Below, one piece after another: positions 25,301 through 32,973 of a DNA stretch of 64,000 bases. The translations under genes and the position numbers were made by a program. Position 1 is the first letter of the stretch. Every line of letters starts with the position of its first letter. The notes under the pieces were generated by a model. That model made no database searches. It was not told the origin of the DNA and saw nothing but the letters and a program-made list of their open reading frames with translations. Source of the stretch: Phoronis australis (Eukaryota; Phoronida; Phoronidae); assembly GCA_002633005.1 (NCBI GenBank), contig NMRA01000001.1:2408239-2472238 (forward strand). Reading direction: 5' to 3'.

Positions 25301-26387
25301 TAAGGCTGGGCGTATCTGCACAAAAATTTCCTTACGCCCAATGGCCGTATCTGAAGATGGGCCTGTCTGCAGAAAACGATGGAAAACGGCTATTATGAAA
25401 ACGATAAAAGGATGTTACTTTTGGTTTTAATGTTGCAACACCCTTATACTGAAATCATCTTTCAGTCGCAAAACTTTCCGTCATATCCATTTTATTTCGG
25501 TGTGGGCGCTGACTTATTGACGTCACGTGACTGTGTAGGTGCGTTTTCAGTGGTCAGACTGCAATGTTGCAGATTAAACGCCGAATGGCTTCCTGGCCTG
25601 TTGGAAAAATATCTTGCACATCAAATCTGCATTGCCGCATGAAGCATGTTTTCATTGACAGTCCCCCGACGGTGAGTGTTTGTCTAAGGCAGATTATACG
25701 CGCGTGTAATTTGTCTAGACAAATACTCATCGTCTGGGGGTGGACTTCAGATGCGTTATTTATGAATCGTGTCTCGTGCAGCCCGATGAATTTTTTATGA
25801 TGAAAATTTTCATTCGTTTCCTTCAGTGATTGGAGAACTTATACTGAATACTATAATTCACGATTCTTCATCGTCAGTTGGTTTTGCCAATCATGATGTG
25901 GTCAAGTGCCGGTTAAGAGGGGACGGTCGCAGACGATTTCGCCGCTGATTGGCAAAAGATGGACATCCAATTTAAATCGCATGGCTAACTCCGTTTATTA
26001 AATTTGTTGACATTTTACTTAAAACAATAAAAGTCTCTCTTTCACTTTCAGCACAACGAAGCTCGTGAGTGGTCTTTAACGCTGACTGACCTAGTGAATC
26101 ATGATTCGTTTCCGAAGTTAACTGATCAGCGAAGGGCATTGTATCACACAAGTAAGAACTTTGTCGGCGGCAGCTCGGGTTCTCCTGGATTTACCTGTGA
26201 CAACGAGCACAAGGCTTGCGTGTCTGTAGTGCATGTCTTCCAATTCCCCGCTGTACCCGAGGGATATGTAGTACCGTCTAAGTTCAAAGTCGAGCAGGGA
26301 ATCAGAGTAGAACACATCTATAGGCATTTACGAGACACTTGTCGCTGGTTATGCGAAGAAGTATTTCCAAACGGTGAGCCACTGTAA
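7340..26387 (+). CDS. Ankyrin-repeat / ubiquitin-like / trypsin-like protease (FAM111-like C-terminal half), multi-exon gene
   Basis: Spliced model read by eye: 7340-7363, 8216-8317, 9559-9657, 10272-10370, 10990-11088, 11598-11699, 12609-12707, 12891-12989, 13968-14066, 15023-15124, 16689-16793, 17636-17692, 17915-17969, 18767-19587, 20723-20765, 21093-21305, 22788-23116, 26052-26387. All junctions are GT-AG, phases agree, and the sum is 2883 nt (960 aa plus stop). Order: ankyrin repeats (about 9-362), ubiquitin-like region (about 396-478), unassigned linker (484-668), trypsin-like protease (about 690-960). The triad is His730 in LTNYHVV, Asp788 in DLDYAIL and Ser891 in GGSSGSPGF. There is no signal peptide or zymogen activation site, so it is probably intracellular. 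UBL followed by trypsin fold is the known FAM111 order; ankyrins would make it a sensor or adaptor-coupled protease (inference). The first exon is the weakest part. A polyadenylation signal AATAAA lies at 26653-26658. Confidence 0.85.
7965..8110 (+). repeat. CCAT/CTCC pyrimidine-rich low-complexity tract
   Basis: Irregular CCATC, CATCTAT and CCCCCT runs just upstream of the first ankyrin exon. No coding. Confidence 0.7.
8216..8317 (+). CDS. Ankyrin repeat 1 exon
   Basis: 34 codons, phase 0 on both sides, TTTACAG acceptor and GTAAGG donor. The core reads TSPLLSAAFGGDVEAFKELL then a DADVE turn, a recognisable but diverged ankyrin repeat with S-P-L-L in place of TPLH, as expected for an N-terminal capping repeat. 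Confidence 0.85.
9559..9657 (+). CDS. Ankyrin repeat 2 exon
   Basis: 33 codons, phase 0-0, TTTTCAG acceptor and GTAAGT donor. Contains GRSCLHYAAAEGQTEIVKLL and ADINKED, a close match to the ankyrin consensus. Confidence 0.92.
10272..10370 (+). CDS. Ankyrin repeat 3 exon
   Basis: 33 codons, phase 0-0, TTTCAG acceptor and GTATGT donor. Reads GRTALQDAAAEDHADIVELL then GADVN. Aspartate replaces the usual histidine-adjacent alanine region (ALQDAA rather than PLHLAA). Confidence 0.92.
10990..11088 (+). CDS. Ankyrin repeat 4 exon
   Basis: 33 codons, phase 0-0, TTTTCAG acceptor and GTGAGT donor. Reads NRTPLHDAV, TKMAELLINKGAD; a standard ankyrin repeat opening with tryptophan. Confidence 0.92.
11598..11699 (+). 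CDS. Ankyrin repeat 5 exon
   Basis: 34 codons, phase 0-0, TTATAG acceptor and GTAAGT donor. Reads GKTPMHYASEEGCLDMVKLL followed by a turn one residue longer than normal (TVGDIDVVEA). Opens with tryptophan like repeat 4. Confidence 0.92.
12068..12458. mobile_element. Foldback/MITE copy A in an ankyrin intron
   Basis: Left end reads AAATAGGGACTCAACT, right end GTTGAGTTCCACACAACCA. The interior (ATATTATTAGTAAATGT, then AAAGAGG and GATAAAGTGATAGAA) is shared with the element at 29.2 kb. Located between ankyrin exons 5 and 6. Confidence 0.6.
12609..12707 (+). CDS. Ankyrin repeat 6 exon
   Basis: 33 codons, phase 0-0, TTTGTCAG acceptor and GTACGT donor. Reads GRTSLHFAAKNGDALIVEQL then EADIDKPD. 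A foldback element lies in the intron just before it. Confidence 0.92.
12891..12989 (+). CDS. Ankyrin repeat 7 exon
   Basis: 33 codons, phase 0-0, poly-T plus GCAG acceptor and GTAAGT donor. Reads GRTPLHYAISKGNEEAVKLF then GADANKQ. Only 183 bp separate it from repeat 6, the shortest intron of the gene. Confidence 0.92.
13968..14066 (+). CDS. Ankyrin repeat 8 exon
   Basis: 33 codons, phase 0-0, CTTTCAG acceptor and GTGAGT donor. Reads KKTPLHAAVDKGNMSIFNLL, with a degenerate turn (EEVDASLKD). Confidence 0.9.
14357..14397 (+). repeat. Possible tRNA-derived SINE promoter (A box and B box)
   Basis: TGGCTCAGTGG (A-box-like) at 14357 and GGTTTGATTC (B-box-like) at 14388, 31 bp apart, closer than in a normal tRNA. 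No cloverleaf can be drawn, so at most a decayed SINE head. Confidence 0.22.
15023..15124 (+). CDS. Ankyrin repeat 9 exon
   Basis: 34 codons, phase 0-0, CTTCTAG acceptor and GTACAG donor. Reads ARSPLHYAAAGGLNEMVEPL; the turn carries one extra residue (APDDINQQD), like repeat 5. Confidence 0.9.
16689..16793 (+). CDS. Ankyrin repeat 10 exon
   Basis: 35 codons, phase 0-0, ATTCTAG acceptor and GTGAGT donor. Reads GKTPLYLASCSAGGNAKTVE then LLLENRALLNTKD; two extra residues lie in the first helix loop (CSAGGN). Confidence 0.9.
17636..17692 (+). CDS. C-terminal half ankyrin repeat exon
   Basis: 19 codons, phase 0-0, TTTCAG acceptor and GTAAGT donor. Reads GRTPFDVAKNEDMLKLLY: first helix plus a short second helix with no turn, the usual way an ankyrin array ends. 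Confidence 0.88.
17915..17969 (+). CDS. Linker exon after the ankyrin array
   Basis: Phase 0 in, phase 1 out; acceptor TTTTCAG, donor GTGTGA. It encodes a polar linker (ENLGVIKGERLKSNATDK). The outgoing phase matches both the possible exon at 18131 and the UBL exon at 18767. Confidence 0.7.
18131..18315 (+). CDS. Possible alternative exon (optional or terminal) in the ankyrin-protease gene
   Basis: A CAATAG acceptor at 18130 opens a frame in phase 1 that continues from the linker exon and stays open for about 61 codons to a stop at 18313. It encodes DRRIYNNVLKLVLAKEEF and a basic tail. No donor inside it is both strong and in phase with the next exon; weak phase-1 options are at 18148, 18163 and 18265. 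If used it would either end the protein without a protease, or be spliced at a weak site. It may simply be intron. Confidence 0.25.
18767..19587 (+). CDS. Large exon: ubiquitin-like region and linker before the protease
   Basis: 821 nt, phase 1 in, phase 0 out; TATTTTAG acceptor and GTATTG donor. The first part (model residues 396-478) has a beta-grasp look: VKIRIKPF strand, LQIEVIS strand, a helix-like SSLVQKVKTEF, QKIRVLM strand and a final DGDFVLLRR strand. The second part (484-654) starts with KIELKLKD, then an amphipathic FCEHWLVWIRKGLVRGLKLL stretch, CKIC, LFCHSG and a charged segment. UBL assignment is by pattern and by analogy with FAM111 and is unproven; the second part is not recognised. 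Confidence 0.82.
20723..20765 (+). CDS. Small linker exon before the protease domain
   Basis: 43 nt, phase 0 in, phase 1 out. TTTGCAG acceptor and GTAACA donor. Encodes VTVDREDSVLVSPQ, joining the UBL exon to the first protease exon in frame. Confidence 0.75.
21093..21305 (+). CDS. Protease exon A with catalytic histidine
   Basis: 213 nt, phase 1-1; TTTCACAG acceptor, GTAAGT donor. Contains VARIKWSNGIYGTGFRVG, then LLTNYHVVEE. The G-T-G-F strand followed by LTNxHVV is typical of the HtrA / trypsin_2 / FAM111 type of trypsin fold. His is about residue 730. Confidence 0.9.
21882..22009 (+). repeat. Two-copy tandem repeat, period 68
   Basis: GAACGAGTTTATTGTCCAAA at 21882 recurs at 21950 with one change (TTTAATG); both continue through GCGATCCGCCGTAAACCACT to CAGTAAGTAT. 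Located between protease exons A and B. Each copy carries a donor-like GTAAGTAT that is not used in the model. Confidence 0.85.
22788..23116 (+). CDS. Protease exon B with catalytic aspartate
   Basis: 329 nt, phase 1 in, phase 0 out; ATTTTCAG acceptor, GTAAGT donor. Contains FDKDLDYAILECL with the presumed catalytic Asp (about 788), then VHLVGHPGGREK, a hydrophobic strand and turn common in trypsin_2-type peptidases. An acidic insert (GDDDQQEGDQ) lies before the Asp strand. Confidence 0.9.
24448..24506 (+). repeat. GA / GGGA purine microsatellite
   Basis: GA dinucleotides, then about six GGGA units, then GA again; lies in the intron between protease exons B and C. Confidence 0.95.
24561..25190 (-). 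mobile_element. Second LINE fragment in the last protease intron
   Basis: Minus-strand pieces match the same LINE family: DKRCSKWRLIVNQEKTNIIH (thumb region) and MGDMGWEFPSVRRKIELLG (C-terminal block, compare MGDMGWDSTGNRFKLNMLRL at 42.5 kb). A poly-C run with an N breaks it. It lies antisense within the intron before the catalytic serine exon. Confidence 0.7.
24796..24815 (+). repeat. Poly-C run ending in an N
   Basis: 19 C residues followed by N at 24815, inside the LINE fragment; probably a sequencing stop or gap. Confidence 0.9.
26052..26387 (+). CDS. Protease exon C with catalytic serine and stop codon
   Basis: 336 nt, phase 0 in, ending in TAA; ACTTTCAG acceptor. Contains YHTSKNFVGGSSGSPGF with the presumed nucleophile Ser891 in G-x-S-G-x-P, then a strand (CVSVVHVFQF) and a C-terminal helical end (IYRHLRDTCRWLCEEVF). 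The preceding 2.9-kb intron holds a LINE fragment and purine repeats. Confidence 0.92.
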   Translation, partial: HNEAREWSLTLTDLVNHDSFPKLTDQRRALYHTSKNFVGGSSGSPGFTCDNEHKACVSVVHVFQFPAVPEGYVVPSKFKVEQGIRVEHIYRHLRDTCRWLCEEVFPNGEPL

Positions 26388-26652
26388 CCAACGAGCGAAT
26401 AGAGCATTGAAAACGATATACACATCGTGGTATGTTTAATTGAGTTACCTGCGTTACTATACAGAAATGAATAGTTACTGAGGGTGCAAGAAACTTAGTT
26501 TCATCCGAAATAGACAGGGCACCAGCGAAATCCCTCACTTTCGAAAGGACTCGTCAATTCTACCATATCTATGTCGCTCTCAGTTCTTGTTCATGGGAAT
26601 TCCAAACGACAAACGAGACTTCACTGTTATAGGTTTACAAACAGTATGGTAA

Positions 26653-26658
26653 AATAAA
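26653..26658 (+). terminator. Polyadenylation signal AATAAA of the ankyrin-protease gene
   Basis: A canonical AATAAA about 266 nt after the stop codon on the same strand. No cleavage site can be proved. Confidence 0.45.
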
Positions 26659-27339
26659 GGGTCCAATGGAACTACGGGTGGGATTCAGGGGAGTTTCAAC
26701 TGCATCCGAAGATTCATGATCGAAAAATGGGGCCAACAGGCACTTAAGTTCAGAGCTGCTCGGGCAATGAACCAGAGGACGTGTGCACAATCATAGTTAA
26801 GTGCACATGCACCATTCTTTACAAGTATTGTTTTAATCATGTTTTATGTTATGGTCTTTTAGTTGGGAAAATTATCGCTCCTAATTATTTGGCCTGCCCG
26901 CTCCAAGAAAAGTGACTTAAGGGCTGTTCCAGTAAAAATGTATGGGAGGGATGAAGGCACTTTCATTTTTACCCACCGCCCATATTTTTCTTTTATTTCT
27001 CCAACCCACCACCCATAATTTTTAATTAGGTTGAAATATAAAATGCAACCGCCCACAATATTTTTAAAATATGCTTGAATTATAAATGGTAATGTACATG
27101 TTAGGTTTTGATTTCTTTCGATATTTTCGTGAGCCGACAACGGTCCAGTTCCCTCGCAAGCAAGGAATAAAAGTTCACACGTGCTTTTCAGTGAATAGCG
27201 ATTAATGAACAAGAGTGTTGGCATGAGCCCTTCATGTGCACTGCAAATGGCAGACGCTAGGGGCTCTGATAATTTCAAAATTCTTACAAGAGGAAGCGAC
27301 ACATGTAAACACATTGCTGCTAGGTCACACATCGTGATC

Positions 27340-27720
27340 TGTTAGCTAGCTGTTTTGCCAAATGTTGTCGAAAACTAAAGCGGTCAAGAGGGTGATCGAA
27401 TCAAAACGAAAATTGACTGCTGTCAGTGCATCCGTCCCGGCCATGTATCTTTGTTAAAAATTTCATCCAGTTGTACTTAGCGGTTTTTGATATAATCAAG
27501 CTGTCATGTCAAAAAGTAAATTGGCCAACGGTAGACAAATGTGTCCGAAAATCAACTGTTGCGGGAACATCCCCGTCATCTATCTCTGTCATCATTTTAA
27601 GCGGTTTCAACGTATTAGAAAACAAGGAATGAGTTCAGCAGTCGAAAACTAACAGAGGGTGCCACGTACTTGAATTCGCCCAAAAATCAACTGGTGCCGG
27701 CGCATTCTCGCCATATGATG
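27340..27720 (+). repeat. Related repeat units with GTCGAAAACTA starts
   Basis: Two or three diverged units, each containing GTCGAAAACTA, an AATCAACTG-like block, a (G/C)CATCCC-type block and TATCTCTGT. A further unit is at 28910-29110, ending in a GACGGACAGACCGACGGAGG stretch. They resemble the linker text of the CTCF-like arrays. Confidence 0.4.
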
Positions 27721-28909
27721 GGCATGAGCTGTCTTACAACATCTCTTGTGGCGATTTTTATTGCCCATCTTACCAGAGATTACCTATTATACGTTATTTA
27801 CCTGTATTCATTTTATTGTAATTGTACTAGTCATAATAAATGACCTTATATCGCCTACCTCGGTCTCCTTTTCATCTCTGCAGGGTAACGAGCTTGCGAC
27901 GCACGTATCATTTATCTATTATTCGGGACATATGTCGATCATAAATACCTCTGTATCGAATTTCATTGTTGTCCGTTAAAGTCCTTGTCTCACGCGTTGT
28001 TAACCCTTATTACATGGTTAGAAGATGTTATAAGGATCCAAGAAGTACCTACCCCATAACTAATACACGATCCGTACTCGAAAACAGTTTAAATGAACGC
28101 GCCACTCACGATTCGCACCCGAAGAAACACCGCCATTTTGAACTTGCCGCGAACCCGGAAGTACAATTCATTCAGGAACCCAGGCCGAGAAAACGCCGTC
28201 AGTGCGACTGGAGCAGTGCCTGTACTGTTACCAGCCAGCAAACGGGGATAAAAAAATCGACAGCGCGCCTTAATTTTGATGAAATCAAACTACGGACAAT
28301 TTTATGGAATTTGCTGAAGAAATGTGGCGAATAAATTTTGACAGAAATTATTTTGCTAGACTCGGGACCGCAGCCTATCGGCCCGGTGCGGATCGAGACC
28401 AGACACTGGCAAACGGTAAATGCATGCGGTTGCAAGCTGTTTTGTCGAAGTAAAATGGTCAAATGATAAATGCTGCATATATTCAAGGGTAGTTTCAGAC
28501 ACTTGCATGAAATTACGGGCTGGTTAGTCCTGTGTCACACTGCCGCGGCAGACCTTAGTTAGCCTCAGTCACCAGCTACCAGTGAAGACTATAGTCAAAA
28601 TACAGCTTGTTAGTAGGCCTATACAGNTACAAGGAAAAAATGGCGGCGTTCAGGACAAGTTCCTGAACTGATGAGCCGGAAATGTGGGTACGGAAATAAC
28701 CGATGACAACCGGTAATCATACGCTCAGAGAGAAGGGTCAAATACTGTTAAAAAATCGCTTTTGGCAAGAAAGGCGAAAAGAATATAAAGAAAGGGTGTC
28801 GAAAATAAGAATTTATGTAGTAAGTATTTTCGGATACTAGAACCACATGGGCAGTTTGCAACAAGGACTTTAAGCAGTTTTTTGAGCTAATCGGTGCAGA
28901 AAGAATGGC

Positions 28910-29110
28910 CTGTCGAAAACTAGAATGACCAAATCCGTTCGACAATCAACTGGTGCAGATGCATCCCTGTCAAGTACCTCTGTACCAAATTTCATCATGA
29001 TATGCCAAGCGGTCCTTGAGATAACTGATGGACAAGAAATAATAACGACAGACGGACAGACCGACGGAGGGGATGCAGACTACATGCGACCGCAAAAGTT
29101 TTTGTGGGTG
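28910..29110 (+). repeat. Dispersed repeat unit ending in a GACGGACAG-type run
   Basis: Starts GTCGAAAACTAGAATGACCA, contains CAACTGGTGCAGATGCATCC and ends in GACGGACAGACCGACGGAGG. Same dispersed family as 27.3-27.7 kb; its open frame is a by-product. Confidence 0.4.
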
Positions 29111-29217
29111 CAGAAAAATTCTACGTGAGATCACAACTCATATCAGTTACCAGAAACTTGCTGCTCAAAGAGACCTGTGAACAATACTAGCCAGCGGGTG
29201 TCTCTGTACACCAGTGC

Positions 29218-29641
29218 CCGGTTGTATGAAACAGTCTCAAATAGGGACTCAACTGCGTTCCCTAAATCTACTGCATATTTTTGGACTTGTGAAAACATCG
29301 ATTGCCCTTTCTTGCGTTGTTTTAGTTTTATATACTAAGTCAACTTGTGACTTTGATACAAATCGAGAGTGAATTCTACTTTGAATTGTCAATACCGAAA
29401 ATAAGTAGGGATCATTTCATGTACCACCTCTAATTTAAGGAATGAGCGCCTATGCATTTTTAATGAACTGTGGGCTCAGCTTTTAGTAATATTATTAGAA
29501 AATGTCATTAATCAAAGAGGGGCTCATAACAAAGATGAAATGATAGAAAATATTACATCTGTGAGTCCATAAAGACACAAAATGCAAAAAGACTTACGGA
29601 CCTCAGTTGAGTCCCTGTTTGGGACTGTTTCATGCAACCGG
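29218..29641. mobile_element. Foldback/MITE copy B with long terminal inverted repeats
   Basis: Left end CCGGTTGTATGAAACAGTC followed by AAATAGGGACTCAACTG; the right end is its inverse (CAGTTGAGTCCCTGTTTGGG, then ACTGTTTCATGCAACCGG). About 37-bp imperfect inverted repeats around a non-coding AT-rich body. Similar GGTGTCTCTGT text lies on both sides. Confidence 0.7.
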
Positions 29642-30782
29642 CCAATGGTGTCTCTGTCATATCAATAAGATGTTTTCAATTTCATATCTACGAAACTTAG
29701 TAGTGTCTCCACGAATGCGTTTAGGCTGCTACGCCAAATGAATATTGTAACTTGCCTTACTAACTCATACAATAGAATATCTTAGATGTTTTGACACCAG
29801 CTTAGCGTTGCAATAATTTTCATTCTAAAATGAGTGCAGTACAAGTGAGCTTGTAATCAAGTTGCCCATGACTTGAGTAATGGTACAGTGTACATATTGC
29901 ACACTGTACGCTAGCAACATGGGCTCGTCTAGTTCTTGAATAGTTTTGGGTATATGCCAAATGAACTTTTGGTGAGTTTTGAAGTTTTTTCAGAGGGTAT
30001 TAAGCTTGGCATTTGGCTGAAATTACCCAATTGTCATCATTTATAGGACAAAAACACCACCCAATTTTAACACTTACTTCTTTCAAGAAGGACCACCCAT
30101 AATTTAGATGTCCTTCAGAAGACAATCACCCATTATTTTTTTTTCAACNAATTGTCTTAGTAACTGGCAGTTCATCTCCTCTCCTTTGTACGTTTGCTTA
30201 GTAAAGGGAGCTTTAATTGGTTTTCAGAAATACAGTTATGTTTGACTGGAGCCTAAGACAAATTTCTAATCAGGTAAGTCTTAAGCCGTTTTCTATGAAA
30301 CAGACCCCGATATAGTCCACTGATTGTTTCAATGGGAAGATTCATGGGCACTAACGTGATATGTTTTTGAAGTTCTCGATTTCCGCTTGATTTAATTAAG
30401 GCTGTGTTGCACAAACGCTCATTAGTGTTTAAGTTCCTCTAATTAAGATGTCAGATTTGGCTTGTCAAATACGACTATTTGTAAAGATCATGTATTTCTA
30501 CAACATGTTTCTGTATATTGAACTGCAATTTATTTATATAAAATATTTACATAACTTATATTTATTATTCTTATTATTACATTTAAAAATGTGAAACACA
30601 TTCATAGCTAACTCAAAGTGTATGTCAGCAGACAGTAATCTAGTTAGATGGCATGAAAGAATTAGGAAGTGACATATAAAGTATAGAATCATTGCAGTAA
30701 CACCCATGGCTAAGCAACAATCATACAAAAATAACAAATTGAAGTGAGCTAAGACCTTCTTCACGCAGTCGCCATTTTAGTA

Positions 30783-30905
30783 GTGAGCCTCTTTTTAGGT
30801 TTAAAAAACAATGCATTAGAGACATGAATATAACGCGAAAAAATCACGCTTTGCGCTGTAGTTAAGCGCAAAATGCATTGTTTTTAAAGTCTAAAAAGAG
30901 GCTCA
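30783..30905. mobile_element. Short foldback element
   Basis: Arms TGAGCCTCTTTTTAGGTTTA and its imperfect inverse (ending AAAAAGAGGCTCA), each about 34 bp including AATGCATT, around a 55-bp loop that holds a second small hairpin (TTTGCGCT/AGCGCAAA). No coding. Confidence 0.6.
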
Positions 30906-31104
30906 AAATGTACGACTGTTTTCCGAGAGACCGTTAACGCATGGGATAGTTATGTTGACTCTAAATGGGTCAACCTCTTCAGACACATTATGTCTGAGAT
31001 CGAATATCCAGACGGAATAGTCATCATCACGTAACAAACACATCTTCGACTCTAATCTCTTTGTCATTTTCTTTTGTTCAACTCTGTTTAAAAGTGTTCG
31101 CACA

Positions 31105-31809
31105 ATTGTTCCTTTATGTTGGAAATGATAACTGGAGCGAAAAATTTGTTGCCGTCATCCTTGGTATGTATGCAAGCTTGTCATCCGATGTGCGCTCGGT
31201 TCGATGGTAAACTTGATGTGGGGTCCACAGAGTTGGTGTGATCTAACGTAGTATTACGAATTACCTGCCATTTACCATCGAATTCTCTACCGTCAGGCAC
31301 TGCACATTGGTGACCAAGTGACGCGGAGATTCCCGCCAGTGCTCCGACGAAGAGTCATTAGATGGGTCCGAAAGCTAGGCCCTCAAATATGACCAGGTCG
31401 CCCATACAGGAAACAATGGTTATTTTAATGTTTTATTCGTTATTTTGCTAGTTGATNATTGTTCCTTTATGTTGGATATGATAACTGGAGCTAAAAATTT
31501 GTTGCCGTCATCCTTGGTATGTATGCAAGCTTGTCATCCGATGTGCGCTCGGTTCGATGGTAAACTTGATGTGGGGTCCACAGAGTTGGTGTGATGTAAC
31601 GTAGTATTACGAATTACCTGCCATTTACCATCGAATTCTCTACCGTCAGGCACTGCACATTGGTGACCAAGTGACGCGGAGATTCCCGCCAGTGCTCCGA
31701 CGAAGAGTCATTAGATGGGTCCGAAAGCTAGGCCCTCAAATATGACCAGGTCGCCCATACAGGAAACAATGGTTATTTTAATGTTTTATTCGTTATTTTG
31801 CTAGTTGAT
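31105..31809 (+). repeat. 352-bp direct duplication separated by one N
   Basis: 31105-31456 and 31458-31809 are the same length and differ at only about three positions by eye, with a single N (31457) exactly at the joint. Most likely an assembly artefact (two haplotype or contig ends placed in tandem) rather than a real duplication. Confidence 0.85.
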
Positions 31810-31993
31810 TGTCATTTCTCGAAATCATGCTGGCCGAATAAATTAACACGCCGTATAGCAAGTCCGTTTGTAGAGCCCAGTATCCATCAATAACGAAATG
31901 CCACTGCTTTCCAAGTCCAGAAATGACACGCATTTTGACTAAGGAACATTTCGAGACAACTTTCATAACTGTAAGTAGTCCATATAAAAATAG

Positions 31994-32095
31994 TTGTTAC
32001 GGATGCCTAGCATCATTAAGTAGCCGCTCTAACTGTACCAGTTGGGTTGTTACGGATGCCTGGTATTGAGTAGCCGCTATAACAGTACCAATTGG
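31994..32095 (+). repeat. Two-copy imperfect direct repeat, about 52 bp
   Basis: Both copies run TTGTTACGGATGCC, AGTAGCCGCT and AGTACCA/TGTACCA followed by GTTGG/ATTGG. Non-coding. Confidence 0.7.
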
Positions 32096-32705
32096 TTGCC
32101 ACTTTTCGTAGCTGCTTTAACTTTCTCCAGATGCAATTTTTGCTTCACGTGTTATGGTACTCGCGAGACAGGTTTCTACCCGCCCAATTCAGTTGTTACC
32201 GATCGTCCACTCCGTTGAAAGTGCAACATGCTGCTTTTTATGTTCAACGTGTTCTGTAAGTCAAAGTCAAAGTCCCCCAAAAGTATTTACAAAAGCTTTT
32301 CTATTTTAGTTTGACCACAGCTCACGAATCTTGATCATTTAGCACAGACTTCGGAAATTTTGTGTTTAAAATTCAAATATATATTTGTGTGGTTTTTAGC
32401 TCCATAAAAATCTTATCAAGGTGTCTCCTGTGATTTCTAAGTTTCATTGGGGATCTTGTGGTTTCGAAGTACGAAACAGTCAAGAATTAGAAAACTCTAA
32501 AAATTATTGTCACCCTAAATGTGCGAGGTGTCACTTTGCAAAACATCACCAAGGCTTTTTTCCATGGACATGACAAAATATATTAATAGAAAGCAATTTG
32601 TACAACCACCACGCCCTGCTCCCTGACCCTACACCAATGTATCACATTTACGAAAATTTGAAGTATTAATGCAGGAACAAACTACAGAAAATTACGTAAT
32701 TCAAA

Positions 32706-32711
32706 TTTATT
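32706..32711 (-). terminator. Polyadenylation signal of the Ly6 gene
   Basis: AATAAA on the minus strand, 63 nt downstream of the stop codon. Confidence 0.45.
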
Positions 32712-32773
32712 TGCGTGTAATTACAATTACCATAATTTCGCAAAATAGCTTTCGCACTAATACAGCTTTCACA

Positions 32774-32973
32774 TTAATACAGCTGCATCAGAGAAAGGAG
32801 AAGTGCGACAAAGATAACGGCGGCTGGTGCGGCCATCTTGGTAGATCCGTTGCAAAAGTCTCCTTCACAGTAGCACGTATATGTCTTGATGCTGATCAGA
32901 ATGTTGACCTCGGTTTTATCACATTTGACGGCGCTAGCAGAAAGGGCGCAGGATCGGGTGACGACCACGGCAC
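32774..32973 (-). CDS. Ly6-protein exon 3, second half and GPI signal
   Basis: 200 nt from a TACGCTAG acceptor to a TAA stop. Encodes RSCALSASAVKCDKTEVN, TYTCYCEGDFCNGS and the hydrophobic C-terminal tail. Confidence 0.87.

Larger units (their letters stand above)
26660..30780. other. Intergenic, repeat-rich
   Basis: Contains dispersed repeat units, one MITE, ACCACCCATAATTT-like low-complexity stretches (26.94-27.06 and 30.03-30.15 kb) and gaps (N) at 28627 and 30149. A 106-codon plus frame from 28014 has a basic PRPRKRRQ patch but no known domain. Confidence 0.5.

Noticed and set aside
28014-28334. Plus frame of 106 codons with a basic PRPRKRRQ patch
   Set aside because: No domain, sits between repeats; cannot be separated from chance.
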